Program-made: the position numbers and the translations under genes | Notes under the pieces: generated by a model | Seen by the model: the letters and a program-made list of their open reading frames with translations, nothing else | Database searches by the model: none | What the model was told of the DNA's origin: nothing | Origin: Nereocystis luetkeana | Lineage: Eukaryota; Sar; Phaeophyceae; Laminariales; Laminariaceae | Assembly (NCBI GenBank): GCA_031213475.1 | Contig: JARUPZ010000013.1 | Coordinates: forward strand, 3,596,731-3,660,730 | DNA: 64,000 bases | Direction of reading: 5' to 3' | Part shown: positions 21,642 to 31,278 of the stretch, one piece after another | Layout of the letters: every line of letters begins with the position of its first letter | Position numbering within the stretch: position 1 is the stretch's first letter

Positions 21642-22346
21642 ACTCACTTAGGGAGCGGCCACAAAAGAGTGAACCCAAACGTGGTACCGAGGAGCGGTCA
21701 GAAAATAGTGGGCCCCAACGTGGTACTCCTGCAGTAGGCGTTTCTGCCATAGACGAAATCCAAAGGGGTGCCATGGGGGGTCCATGGGCGACCCATGGGC
21801 GACCCATGCGCGAGTGGGCGACCCTTGGCTAACCCATGGGCGACTTACATGGTTAGCTCATGGTCGCGCATGGGTCGCCCATGGGGTATATCATTATGGG
21901 TTTCTTGGAATTAATGACCCATGGGTCTCCGATGGGTAACGGATGGGTCTGGTCGCCCTTGACTTTGGACTAGTGGCCCATGGGTCGCCCATGAGTAGTC
22001 CATGCATTAGTTAGGAATTGATGTGCCCATGGGTTGCCTATAAGTCGCACATTGCGTCGCCCACGAGGTTTGAGTGGTGCCCTATGAGTTGCTCCTTTGG
22101 GTAGTTAGTTCAACGGCTCCCCGTTGACGGCCCATTGGTTCACTGGTGAATAGTCCATGCGGTTTTGGCGGTTGCCAATAGGTCGAGAAACAGATAGTCC
22201 ATGGGGCGCCCAAGGGTTTAGAGTGCTGGCCCGACCCGTGCTGTGATAGAGACAGCACTGTTTGGACCCATTCTACGCTAGGGGTGTACCGTTTTTTGGC
22301 TCATTATTTTCTGACCGGTTGAGCTCTTCGAGTGAGCAGCTCGAAC
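21642..22346. repeat. Degenerate array of an ATGGGCGACCC-like motif, with inverted flanks
   Basis: From about 21770 to 22215 the phrases CCCATGGGCGAC, CCCATGGGTCGC and variants recur in both orientations every 10-40 bp. The block is bounded by weakly similar inverted ends: CGGTCAGAAAATAGTGGGCC near 21698 and, at the other side, the complement of CGGTCAGAAAATAATGAGCC near 22300. A ~40 bp unit (AGCGGYCA..ACGTGGTAC) is duplicated at 21655-21735. Confidence 0.7.
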
Positions 22347-22358
22347 TACATATGACCA

Positions 22359-22473
22359 TATTACGGGGGACCATTCGAGTAGTAAATAGGACCAAATTCA
22401 GTTGGTAAACATAGGGAAACATATAGTTTGTTTTGTGTACCGTTAGTCCTGTTTACTGTTGTCCCCCGCAATA
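22359..22473. mobile_element. MITE family A copy
   Basis: TATTACGGGGGACCATTCGA at the left with a small insertion, TGTTGTCCCCCGCAATA at the right. It lies between two blocks of the ATGGGCGACCC array. Confidence 0.88.
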
Positions 22474-22639
22474 AATAGTATGATATTATCTACTACACAT
22501 AAATGTGTTATGTTTGTCTATGGCAAGAGCATAGAAATCTTGGTCGGGTTTCGTTAACCAACTTCTTGGAAGTCATGATTCGAGGTGATATATTGATTTC
22601 CTCCAGTCAGTGACTATATCGGGGTCACCCACCCTTTTG

Positions 22640-23012
22640 TCGTCCTGGTCGCCCATCCGTCGTTCATGAGTAGGCCAAGGGTTGGATTGAGCGGTTTCGT
22701 CCTTGGGTTGCCCATGGGTAGCCCATGGGCCGCCCAAGAGTTCCAAGGGGCGGCCCATGGGTCGCGTATAGGAAACCCGCTGGTTCAGGGCGCAGAGGCC
22801 CATGCCCCCCCAAGGTTTTCTCTATGCGTCCCTCTTGCCCCCCCCCCCCCCCCCCAATGGTGTTTTAAGTGGCAGTCCATTGGTCGGGCGCATGGGTGAC
22901 CCACGGTCGGGGGCCCACATGGGTCACCCACGAGAAAGCCATGCCTCGCCTATGGGCGACCCAGAATGGGTATCAATCGTGGTGGCCCATGGCTCGCCCT
23001 TGACTTGCACTG
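22640..23012. repeat. Second block of the ATGGGCGACCC-like array
   Basis: The same short motif (GCCCATGGGTAGCCCATGGG, GCGACCCAGAATGGG) in both orientations, interrupted by a C run at 22838-22855. Probably one array with the block before the MITE A copy. Confidence 0.7.
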
Positions 23013-23359
23013 CACCCAGGGCGTGTGTCCTGTGGCACTCATTCCCAACGGGGCTTCAGAAAAAATGACCACCCACCCCCGTGGCGTTTACGGGTTGAAA
23101 TACAGCCGGCGGGCCGTAAGGACAGCCTCGACCGGTCGCACGACAGACAGGAGGATATCTCTGTGACGGTTGGCTATGCTCCTAGGAACGTCTGACGTAT
23201 TTTATTGTAGGCCATCGATGTTGTATTGCTGCTGCTGTCGAGCATCATGTCGCATACATGTACGCATGTGTGTTGTCTCCACAGTTCATTGACCGTTATT
23301 TCTACCCAATTTCATCAGTACATCTACGGTAGTGTACGTCCTGATTATTTACCCCACAG

Positions 23360-23565
23360 AGATTCGATGCGAGTCGACGAGGGAAGAAAAGGCTGAAACC
23401 TTCTCGCGATAAAAATGAAGGCACGTACCGTAGCGGGAAGGGGGTAGAAGAGCCTGCTATGTGACCCCGGATCTGAGTTACGAGTTGGGCGGAGAGAGAG
23501 AAGAATATGTGCGAAGATAATAAATGGGATGAGCAAGAAAAAAATGAAAAAGAAAGAGATACGTA
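23360..23565 (+). mobile_element. SINE1 copy, 5'-truncated
   Basis: Nearly identical to 3735-3934 from TTCGATGCGAGTCGACGAGG through TATGTGACCCCGGATCTGAG, with an A-rich tail near 23535-23560. Confidence 0.85.
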
Positions 23566-23694
23566 CCTGGGGGTACTTATCATCATGTATGTGGCCAAAG
23601 ACTGTGAGACAGAGAAGAAAACTAGTAATAAAACAATAACGAAAACGAAAACAATCGCAAACTAGTGGATACCAGTTCTCAGCCGGCGTCCCCC

Positions 23695-24108
23695 GTGGCT
23701 TGGTAGGTGGTCCGCGTGCCTCTGCTAATACAATTTCATGGTTCGAGTCTAACCGAGTCCATACAGTAAGTGCTCGTAAGGACATTTTCCTGCCAACAAA
23801 ACGAATGGCGGGAAGCGCGAGAGCGCGAGTCAGCAACATCTCATGAAAATCGACGAGCAGTGGGAATGCTGAATTTGAACCCTACGATCGATAAAAATGA
23901 AGGCACGTACCGGGGGGACGACACCTACCTGTGACCACGGCTTGTCCTCGTCGTAAAACCGCCTACGAATTAACCCGTTTAGGACCGCAGTCCTGTTTGG
24001 GGACAAACCACTTGGAATTAGCATGGTTTGTCCCCAAATCGCGACTGCGGTACTAAAGGGGTTAAGATGGAAAGTGAAAGTAAGGATGAAAAAAAAGAAG
24101 GAAAAAGT
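23695..24108 (+). mobile_element. SINE2 copy interrupted by MITE B
   Basis: The tRNA-like head has an A-box stretch CCGTGGCTTGGTAGGTGG and a B-box stretch ATGGTTCGAGTCTAACC about 35 nt on. The body contains GAAAATCGACGAGCAGTGGG and CTGTGACCACGGCTTGTCC, and the tail is A-rich. The body is broken after CGCCTACGAA by the MITE B at 23970-24065, and resumes at GATGGAAAGTGAAAGTAAGG. Confidence 0.85.
23970..24065. mobile_element. MITE family B copy inside SINE2
   Basis: TTAACCCGTTTAGGACCGCA at the left and GCGGTACTAAAGGGGTTAA at the right. The intact SINE2 at 33561 shows the empty site (TACGAGCTAGGCTGG). This fits a TA or TTAA duplication, and the element ends make the two indistinguishable. Confidence 0.9.
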
Positions 24109-24381
24109 ACGAAGTAAAGTAGATGAAAGGCCAACGTACCGGGTACAGCAGTAACACAACACCACAAGCCGGCCCAGAAAAATATAATATTTATACCTGG
24201 TAGTAGTACAACAAAAGAACATGGTTCTGAAATGAAACATCAGGAGATATGAAATACACACGGGAAAGCCGGAAAGATTCTCCACTTTTTGTAAAAGCTA
24301 TTATTATTGTAAGAGTAAAATCAGTATGTATGCGGAACCTCGGAAAATCATGTTTTTATTATTTCTCATAGACACAAACCC

Positions 24382-25555
24382 AGACAGTGTAAGACTTGGC
24401 ATAGATGCATAGTCGAAGACCTTAGGGAGTTCCGAGTCACCGAAGGGTCAACGGAAGTTGCCCCCTTGGTGTTTGGAGTTGAGACCGCGTTGTGGCCCAC
24501 TGCAGCCAAAAAGGCGGGGAAGTGGTACCGGGGGATCCTTGAAGCAGCCGAACGGTTCATGGTGAGGTGGCACGAGGCTGAGGCTGAGATGAGTAGGCAG
24601 CGCCGCGCATCCGCCGTGGATGGTGCCCAAGGGAACGGGGGGGGAGGGGGCAACAGGAGAAGTGGCATAAAGCCCGACCGAGGGAATGCGGAGAGGGGGG
24701 GGAACATGAGGGGTAGAAGGGAAACGGCGGTAGACGAAAGTAGGAAGGAGATGGCAGACAGGGTAGCAAGGCACCAAGTCGACTAGAAAATAGAACAGGA
24801 CCATACTACTAGTGCTACCAACCGGTGCAGCTGGTTCGAACGTGGTCTTCCCTCTTCTCTTCTTGTTTTTGTTTTTTTTCCCTTTCTTGCGCTGACTCTC
24901 CGTGATTTTCATATTATTTTTTCTCTTCCTCTTCCTTTTCTGATTGATAAGCCGTACTGAAGGAGCCGTGTGGCGTGGTTGGAAGACGAACCTGCTCTGC
25001 TCGTTTCTTATTGTCTGACGCCAAGGGGCTGGGCATAGTTGACGAACGCAGGGCGGAGACGGCAGTCTGGGTAGCAAGGTACCAGGCGGATTAGCAGGGA
25101 GAACCTGGCTATACTACTCGTACCACAAACTGCTGCCGCCACCTGGAAGGTGCTTTGGGCTTTGGTCTGCCTGTTATTTCCCCTTTGTTATTTTTCCTTG
25201 TTACGTTTTTCCTTGGTTCTTTGTCTTACTCTGTTTACAAGCAGTGATGTTTTTTTCTTATTTTATTGTATTTTTCTTTCTTTTCTCCAGCTCGTTTTTT
25301 TTCAAGTGTTGGCCACCTCGCCTGCGGGGGGGGGGCACGACAGATTGTTTCTCTTAGATTTTGCTTTCATTTTTCTTCTTTTTCTCTTTCGATTTGTCTA
25401 CCTTGTTTTTGTTTTCTCTTTGATTGTTTCTTTTCGTTTCACTATTTCAAAGATTGCGTATGTCGTGCCTGTCGTATCTAGTATGATGACATGGCTTTGC
25501 ATTGCCCACTGCAGTGCACACTGCACACGTGGCAACGTAGTATCTCTGTGTGTGT
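24382..25555 (+). mobile_element. LINE copy A: 3' fragment with ORF end and 3' UTR
   Basis: It begins abruptly at the codons for TVxTWHRCI-type sequence that lie near residue 995 of the intact copy. It runs in the same frame through the C-terminal region (stop at 24784-24786) and about 760 bp of 3' UTR nearly identical to 29207-29967. It is a 5'-truncated insertion immediately upstream of, and in the same direction as, the intact copy. Confidence 0.9.
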
Positions 25556-25690
25556 GTGTGTGTGTGTGTGTGTTCTTCACATTAAACCGTTCTTTCTACC
25601 CGTCGACATCCAGCACAACCAGTGTCCGTGCCGATTCTTCAATCCTAGAAGAGATACAAGTTCTGTGGTCACAAAGCTACGCCACAGAAA
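25546..25690 (-). mobile_element. Inverted LINE tail segment with (TG)n
   Basis: After ..GTAGTATCTCTG a (TG)n run leads into the exact reverse complement of the family's last ~125 bp (TTCTTCACATTAAACCGTTC through GACCACAGAAC reversed). So the tail of copy A is in the opposite orientation to its UTR. The frame of the intact LINE begins about 130 bp further on. Confidence 0.85.
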
Positions 25691-28600
25691 CGGAGAGCCA
25701 CTTTCGCCATAGCGAAAAAAAAGAAACAAAAAAAGAAAAAAAGAAGGCGGGGACGAGCCTCACGTCGGCTGGCAAAGAAAGCAGCACGCGAGGCTCGTAA
25801 GAGACAGAAGGAGGCACTTGTGACGGTAGCGACCTACAATGTGCGCACCCTGGCTGTAAAGGGGAAGAACGGGTACGGACATGACGAGCGGGTACTGGCG
25901 AAGGGACGGCAACTCGGCTGTGACTTCATTGGCCTGCAAGAAACTCGGAGGTCCGGCAGCACGACGTTCCGTGCGGCAGGGTATCGTGTTTTCTGTTCAG
26001 GACAGGAAACAACAGCCACCAGGCAAGGGCTGTACGGAGTAGGCCTAGCTGTCAAGGAATCGTTGTGCAGTAAGTCTGTGTATACTCATCAGTTCGTTGA
26101 CGAGCGGCTAATGTCTATGCGCTTTGAGCTGGCTGGCAAATGCGAGGCAGTCAATTTCGTCGTTGCGTATGCTCCAACTGATTGTACCAAGGACGCCGAA
26201 CTGAAAGGTATCTTCTGGCAGAAGCTGGAGTACTTGGTGAAAAAAATCCCGACGAAAGAGTGTCTGTTTGTACTGATGGATGCCAACGCGCGAACTGGAC
26301 AGAGGAAGGAAGGGTGCGGTGATGATGAAAGCAGAGTGCTGGGAGCGTATGGACGTGATGTTCGTAACGATAATGGCAGACGGCTCCTGTCGTTCGCCAC
26401 CAATTGCAAGTTGGCTCTCACCAACACGTTTTTCAGCACGCGCAAGGGTGGGATATCGCATACTTACAACGGCACCGGCCCGAATGACCGTAAGCGGATT
26501 GACTACATCCTAACCCGTCAAGTCCATCGACCTAGAGTACAAGATGCGAAAGTCGTCCCACAGCCTCCTGCCCCAGCTAAGGCTGACTCAGACCACAACA
26601 TCTTGTATATCAAAGTCCGACTCGGTGGTCGTTTTGCGCCCAACAGACAAATACGTAGACCGACGAAACGCCGAGAGTTCGACAGGCAGCTTTTTATGTC
26701 CGATGGAAATTGTCGTGAACGAGTAGTCTCCAGGATCATCTCCACTCTCAACCAGCCTATCCAGCCCCGTAATACGTCTGGTATGGTTGAGATTTTCACT
26801 GCGGCTGTTATTGATGCGGTCGAAAAAGAGGTACCACCCCCTGCACGTCGCCACCGCAGACATGGATGGTGTGAGTCTGCCGAAACCTCGGCCGCATTCA
26901 TGCCAGCATGGACAGCGAGGGAGGATGCACGACAATTCTTGCGTGCCCACCCCCGGGACAGAACCGCGTGGAAGACCCTGAGATCTGCGTGTGCGAACCT
27001 GCAGAAGGTGATTGCCGCAGGACTGCATGCGTACTTCGAAGCGTACCTTGCCGAAACCGAACGACTTCTAGCGAACAACGACCAAAGAGGCTTTTACAAG
27101 CACCTTAAGACTACGGTAGGATTGGAAGGGACTAAAGCGAGGAGCGAACAGTTCATTAGGGACGAGGATGGCACGATCCTACGGGATAAGGTGCGAATTC
27201 GTGAACGATGGGCGGGGTTTTATCACAAACTCTTGAACACGAAGTCGCTGAAACTCGATCCCACGATCATCGACCTCTTGCCACCGCGACCGCCTAAACT
27301 GTCGCTTGAAGATGAACCATCCATAGACGAGATGACCGAAGCACTGAAGGGGATGTCGAATTGGAAAGCTGTCGGGCCAGATGGTCTCCCGGTCGAACTC
27401 CTAAAAATCGACCACCCGGCATTCGCCCAGCGCTTTCACAACATCCTTGTCAATGTTTGGTTAACAGGAGAAGTCCCTCAGCAATGGAAAGATGCGATCA
27501 TCAAGGTCCTTCACAAAAAGAAGGATCGAACTGACTGCAACAACTATAGAGGGATTTCGCTTGTTGCCCACGCAGGCAAAGTGTTGTTGAAAATCGTCGC
27601 GTCCCGCCTCAGCAACTACTGCGAGACCGAGGAACTACTCCCCGAGGAACAGTGCGGCTTCCGCCCCGCACGATCAACGATTGATATGTTGTTCGTCGTG
27701 CGCCGGCTGCAAGAGCTCGGACGACAGAGGAAAATCCCCTTATACGTGTGCTTCATCGATCTGCAGAAAGCGTACGACTCTGTCGACCGAGAGCTGTTAT
27801 GGAAGGTACTCACACGCTTTGGCGTACCAACCAAGATGCTGAGAATTATCCGTAATTTCCACGATGGCATGCGGGCTCGCGTGCGTACTGATGACGGCGA
27901 GCTCTCGGAATGGTTTGATGTCACGCAGGGGCTGCGGCAAGGCTGTGTACTGTCACCGTTACTGTTCAACGTGTTCTTCGCTGCTGCGTTACACGTCGTA
28001 CTAGTACGCTTCAGCCAAGACGAAGCCATTGTAAGGGATTTGGTCCAACTCTTGGAAGCTGGAGTAGTTCGAACAGGGAAGGAGGAGCCATTGGCGTGCG
28101 TGCGAAGGTCTGTATGGGGCATGTTGTACGCCGACGATGCAGGAATTGTCTCGAAGTCGGCTGAAGGGCTCGCAAAAATGATGACAGTCATCGTGACTGT
28201 CTTCGAAGCAGCAGGCCTCACGGTGTCGGAAAAGAAGACTGAGACAATGGTCCTACAAACACCAGACCGGACAACCCTCGCACCACCGCTCGTCATCGAA
28301 GCGGCAGGTCAGAGGTATAAGCAGACGACCCAGTTCTTATACCTAGGCGGCGTTATCCACGAAAACGCTGACCTCTCGCTCGAAATCGACCGACGGATCC
28401 GCCTCATGCGAGCATGCTTCAAACGGTTCGGCCCGGAGTTGTATGATAGGACGACCGCCCCCCTTAGCCTTAAAGTCCGAATGCTGAAGGCCGAGGTGAT
28501 TGAGACCCTGCTGTACGGGTGTGTGACGTGGACCCTCAGAGCGGAACACTTTGCCAAGCTTCGAACGGCTCACCACCAAGTCCTGTTGCGAGTCATTGGC

Positions 28601-30095
28601 TTCCAGCGCCGACTTCGTACTGACCATGCCACCCTCTCGTACGCGAAGGCCCTCAAGATGACACGTTGCGAGAGCATCGAAACGACCATTCGCAAACGGC
28701 GGCTCTTCTTTGCGGGGGGCGTGGCACGGCAAAGCAAGGAGCGATTACCCAATCGGGTAATGCTCGGGACGATAGCTGGTGGGGAGAACCCGAGACCAGG
28801 CGGACAGTGTAAGACTTGGCATAGATGCATAGTCGAAGACCTTAGGGAGTTCCGAGCCACCGAAGGGTCAACGGAAGTTGCCCCCTTGGTGTTTGGAGTT
28901 GAGACCGCGTTGTGGTCCACTGCAGCCAAAAAGGTGGGGAAGTGGTACCGGGGGATCCTTGAAGCAGCCGAACGGTTCATGGTGAGGTGGCACGAGGCTG
29001 AGGCTGAGATGAGTAGACAGCGCCGCGCATCCGCCGTGGATGGTGCCCAAAGGAACGGGGGGGGAGGGGGCAACAGGAGAAGTGGCATAAAGCCCGACCG
29101 AGTGAATGCGGAGAGGGGGGGGAACAGGAGGGGTAGAAGGGAAACGGCGGTAGACGAAAGTAGGAAGGAGATGGCAGACAGGGTAGCAAGGCACCAAGTC
29201 GACTAGGAAGTAGAATATGACCATACTACTAGTGCTACCAACTGGTGCAGCTGGCTCGAACGTGGTCTTCCCTTGTCTTCTCTTTTAGTTTCGTTTTTTT
29301 TTTTTTTTTTTTTTCTTTCTTGCGCTGACTCTCCGTGATTTTCATTTCATTTTTTCTCTTCCTCTTCCTTTTCTGATTGATAAGCCGTACTCAAGGAGCC
29401 GTGTGGCGTGGTTGGAAGACGAACCTGCTCTGCTCGGCTCGTATTGTCTGACGCCAAGGGGCTGGGCATAGTTGACGAACGCAGGGCGGAGACGGCAGTC
29501 TGGGTAGCAAGGTACCAGGCGGATTAGCAGGGAGAACCTGGCTATACTACTCGTACCACAAGCTGCTGCCGCCACCTAGAAGGTGCTTTGGGCTTTGGTC
29601 TGCCTGTTATTTCCCCTTTGTTATTTTTCCTTGTTACTTTCTCCTTGGTTCTTTGTCTTACTCTGTTCACAAGCAGTGGTGTCTTTTGTTATTTCTTCTT
29701 TTTTCCAGCTCGTTCTTTTTCAAGTGTAGGCCACCTCGCCTGCGGGGGGGGGGGCACGACAGATTGTTTCTCTTAGATTTTGCTTTCATTTTTCTTCTTT
29801 TTCTTTTTCGACTTGTCTACCTTGTTTTTGTTTTCTCTTTGATTGTTTCTTTTCGTTTCACTATTTCATAGATTGCGTATGTCGTGCCTGTCGTATCTAG
29901 TATGATGACATGGCTTTGCATTGCCCACTGCAGTTCACACTGCACACGTGGCAACGTAGTATCTCTGTGGCGTAGCTTTGTGACCACAGAACTTGTATCT
30001 CTTCTAGGATGGAAGAATCGGCACGGACACTGGTTGTGCTGGATGTCGACGGGTAGAAAGAACGGTTTAATGTGAAGAACACACACACACACACA
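25691..30095 (+). mobile_element. LINE copy B, complete element
   Basis: It has a short leader (25691-25819), the intact ORF, and a 3' UTR of about 890 bp that ends GAAGAACACACACACACACA, a (CA)n tail rather than poly-A. The UTR includes T-rich tracts, a G run and the GTGGCAACGTAGTATCTCTG block present in every copy. The preceding copy A lies head-to-tail with it. Confidence 0.88.
25820..29206 (+). CDS. LINE polyprotein: AP-endonuclease plus reverse transcriptase (uninterrupted)
   Basis: The frame has about 1128 codons with no stop. The codon at 25820 is GTG, and the frame is open for at least ~80 bp upstream through a Lys/Arg-rich stretch, so the real start is uncertain (the first in-frame ATG falls after the first catalytic motif). 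Endonuclease, about 1-260: TYNVRTL, IGLQETR, LMDANARTG, DRKRIDYIL and SDHN. Reverse transcriptase, about 540-800: NYRGIS, FIDLQKAYDS (645), GLRQGCVLSP (704) and YADD (770-773). The C-terminal region has RRLFFAGGVAR near 965, in the place of the RRLRWLGH-type motif of RTE-like elements. The tail is Gly/Arg-rich. All expected catalytic residues are present, so the protein may work. Known: such proteins nick DNA and copy their RNA at the nick. The RTE-like clade is my inference from the endonuclease start, the single ORF and the microsatellite tail. Confidence 0.92.
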   Translation: MTVATYNVRTLAVKGKNGYGHDERVLAKGRQLGCDFIGLQETRRSGSTTFRAAGYRVFCSGQETTATRQGLYGVGLAVKESLCSKSVYTHQFVDERLMSMRFELAGKCEAVNFVVAYAPTDCTKDAELKGIFWQKLEYLVKKIPTKECLFVLMDANARTGQRKEGCGDDESRVLGAYGRDVRNDNGRRLLSFATNCKLALTNTFFSTRKGGISHTYNGTGPNDRKRIDYILTRQVHRPRVQDAKVVPQPPAPAKADSDHNILYIKVRLGGRFAPNRQIRRPTKRREFDRQLFMSDGNCRERVVSRIISTLNQPIQPRNTSGMVEIFTAAVIDAVEKEVPPPARRHRRHGWCESAETSAAFMPAWTAREDARQFLRAHPRDRTAWKTLRSACANLQKVIAAGLHAYFEAYLAETERLLANNDQRGFYKHLKTTVGLEGTKARSEQFIRDEDGTILRDKVRIRERWAGFYHKLLNTKSLKLDPTIIDLLPPRPPKLSLEDEPSIDEMTEALKGMSNWKAVGPDGLPVELLKIDHPAFAQRFHNILVNVWLTGEVPQQWKDAIIKVLHKKKDRTDCNNYRGISLVAHAGKVLLKIVASRLSNYCETEELLPEEQCGFRPARSTIDMLFVVRRLQELGRQRKIPLYVCFIDLQKAYDSVDRELLWKVLTRFGVPTKMLRIIRNFHDGMRARVRTDDGELSEWFDVTQGLRQGCVLSPLLFNVFFAAALHVVLVRFSQDEAIVRDLVQLLEAGVVRTGKEEPLACVRRSVWGMLYADDAGIVSKSAEGLAKMMTVIVTVFEAAGLTVSEKKTETMVLQTPDRTTLAPPLVIEAAGQRYKQTTQFLYLGGVIHENADLSLEIDRRIRLMRACFKRFGPELYDRTTAPLSLKVRMLKAEVIETLLYGCVTWTLRAEHFAKLRTAHHQVLLRVIGFQRRLRTDHATLSYAKALKMTRCESIETTIRKRRLFFAGGVARQSKERLPNRVMLGTIAGGENPRPGGQCKTWHRCIVEDLREFRATEGSTEVAPLVFGVETALWSTAAKKVGKWYRGILEAAERFMVRWHEAEAEMSRQRRASAVDGAQRNGGGGGNRRSGIKPDRVNAERGGNRRGRRETAVDESRKEMADRVARHQVD

Positions 30096-30320
30096 GAGAT
30101 ACTACGTTGCCACGTGTGCAGTGTGAACTGCAGTGGGCAATGCAAAGCCATGTCATCATACTAGATACGACAGGCACGACATACGCAATCTGTGGCGTAG
30201 CTTCGTGACCACAGAACTTGTATCTCTTCTAGGATTGAAGAATCGGCACGGACACTGGTTGTGCTGGATGTCGACGGGTAGAAAGAACTGTTTAATGTGA
30301 AGAACACACACACACACTCC
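30096..30320 (+). mobile_element. Short LINE insertion with inverted 5' part (twin-priming type)
   Basis: 30096-30190 is the reverse complement of UTR segment 29871-29966. 30191-30320 is a forward second copy of the terminal segment 29967-30095, with its own (CA)n tail. A forward 3' end preceded by an inverted adjacent segment is the signature of a twin-primed LINE insertion, here placed in the (CA)n tail of copy B. Confidence 0.8.
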
Positions 30321-30393
30321 TTGAATTCTGCAGCTTTATATTTTGTCTTCCTCGTAAAGTAGCTGTACGTACACGCGGTATACGGCAGTGTTG

Positions 30394-30488
30394 TTGACCC
30401 TTTTAGAACCGCAGTCCCGTTGTGGGGACAAACAAGTCAAATTCCAAGTACTTTGTCCCCAACACGGGACTGCGGTTCTAAAGTTAAT
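30394..30488. mobile_element. MITE family B copy
   Basis: TTGACCCTTTTAGAACCGCA at the left and GACTGCGGTTCTAAAGTTAA at the right, with the GGGGACAAAC..TTTGTCCCC palindrome. Confidence 0.88.
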
Positions 30489-30544
30489 GGTATAATACCT
30501 GGTATACTGGAGGTATATACAAACGTACGGTATAATCTTACCTC

Positions 30545-31165
30545 GACCTGGTCTACAACTGGGTAGCAAGGTACCAGGCGGATTCGCAGGGAGAACCTGG
30601 CTATACTACTCGAATATACCACAAACTGCTGCCGCCACATGGAGGGTGCTTTGGGCTTTGGTCTGCCTGTTATTTTCCCTTTCTTTGTAATTTTTTCCTT
30701 GTTTCTTCGTCTTGCTCTGTTTACAAGCAGTGGTGTTTTTGTTATTTTTTCCTTTTTTTCCAGCTTGTTCTTTTCCAAGTGTTGGCCACCCCGCCTGCGG
30801 GGGGGGGCACGACGCATTGTTTCTTCTAGTTTTTGCTTTAATTTTTTTTATTTTCTCTTTCGATTTGTCTTCGTTGCTTTTGTTTTTACTTTGATTGTTT
30901 CCTTTCGTTTTTCTATTTAATAGAATGTAGAATGTGTATGTCGTGCTTGTCGTATCTATTAATAGTATAATGGCATGGCATTGCATTGCCCACTGCTGTG
31001 CTTACTGCATACCAGTACGTGGCAACGTAGTATCTCTGTGGTGTAGCTTTGTGAACACATAACTTGTATCTCTTCTAGGATTGATTGAAGAATCGGCACG
31101 GACACTGGTTGTGCTGGATGTCGACGGGTAGAAATAACGGTTTAATGCGAAGAGCACACACACAG
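30545..31165 (+). mobile_element. LINE copy C: 3' UTR only
   Basis: From GGGTAGCAAGGTACCAGGCG through GGGCTTTGGTCTGCCTGTTA to the terminal GAAGAGCACACACACAG it follows the copy B 3' UTR with more differences, so it is older. It has no coding part. Its tail is in the normal orientation. Confidence 0.88.
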
Positions 31166-31256
31166 CATAATAACCGGTCCTCTCGTGTGGAAGCCTGAAG
31201 TCAGATGTCCGGCTCTATCTTTATCTTTGTTCTCAGGGAGCGAGCCAGGGGAAGGT

Positions 31257-31278
31257 ACGTACGTACGTACGTACGTAG
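31257..31278. repeat. (ACGT)n microsatellite
   Basis: Five to six copies of the self-complementary unit ACGT. Confidence 0.9.

Noticed and set aside
24448..25077. 209-codon minus-strand frame
   Set aside because: It is the antisense of the LINE C-terminal coding region and UTR; the same antisense frame appears over every LINE copy.
25150..25800. 216-codon hydrophobic open frame that looks like a membrane protein
   Set aside because: It lies in the T-rich 3' UTR of LINE copy A; the hydrophobicity comes from T runs and the other copies do not keep the frame.
28570..29224. Minus-strand frames of 118-172 codons
   Set aside because: Antisense shadow of the LINE ORF.
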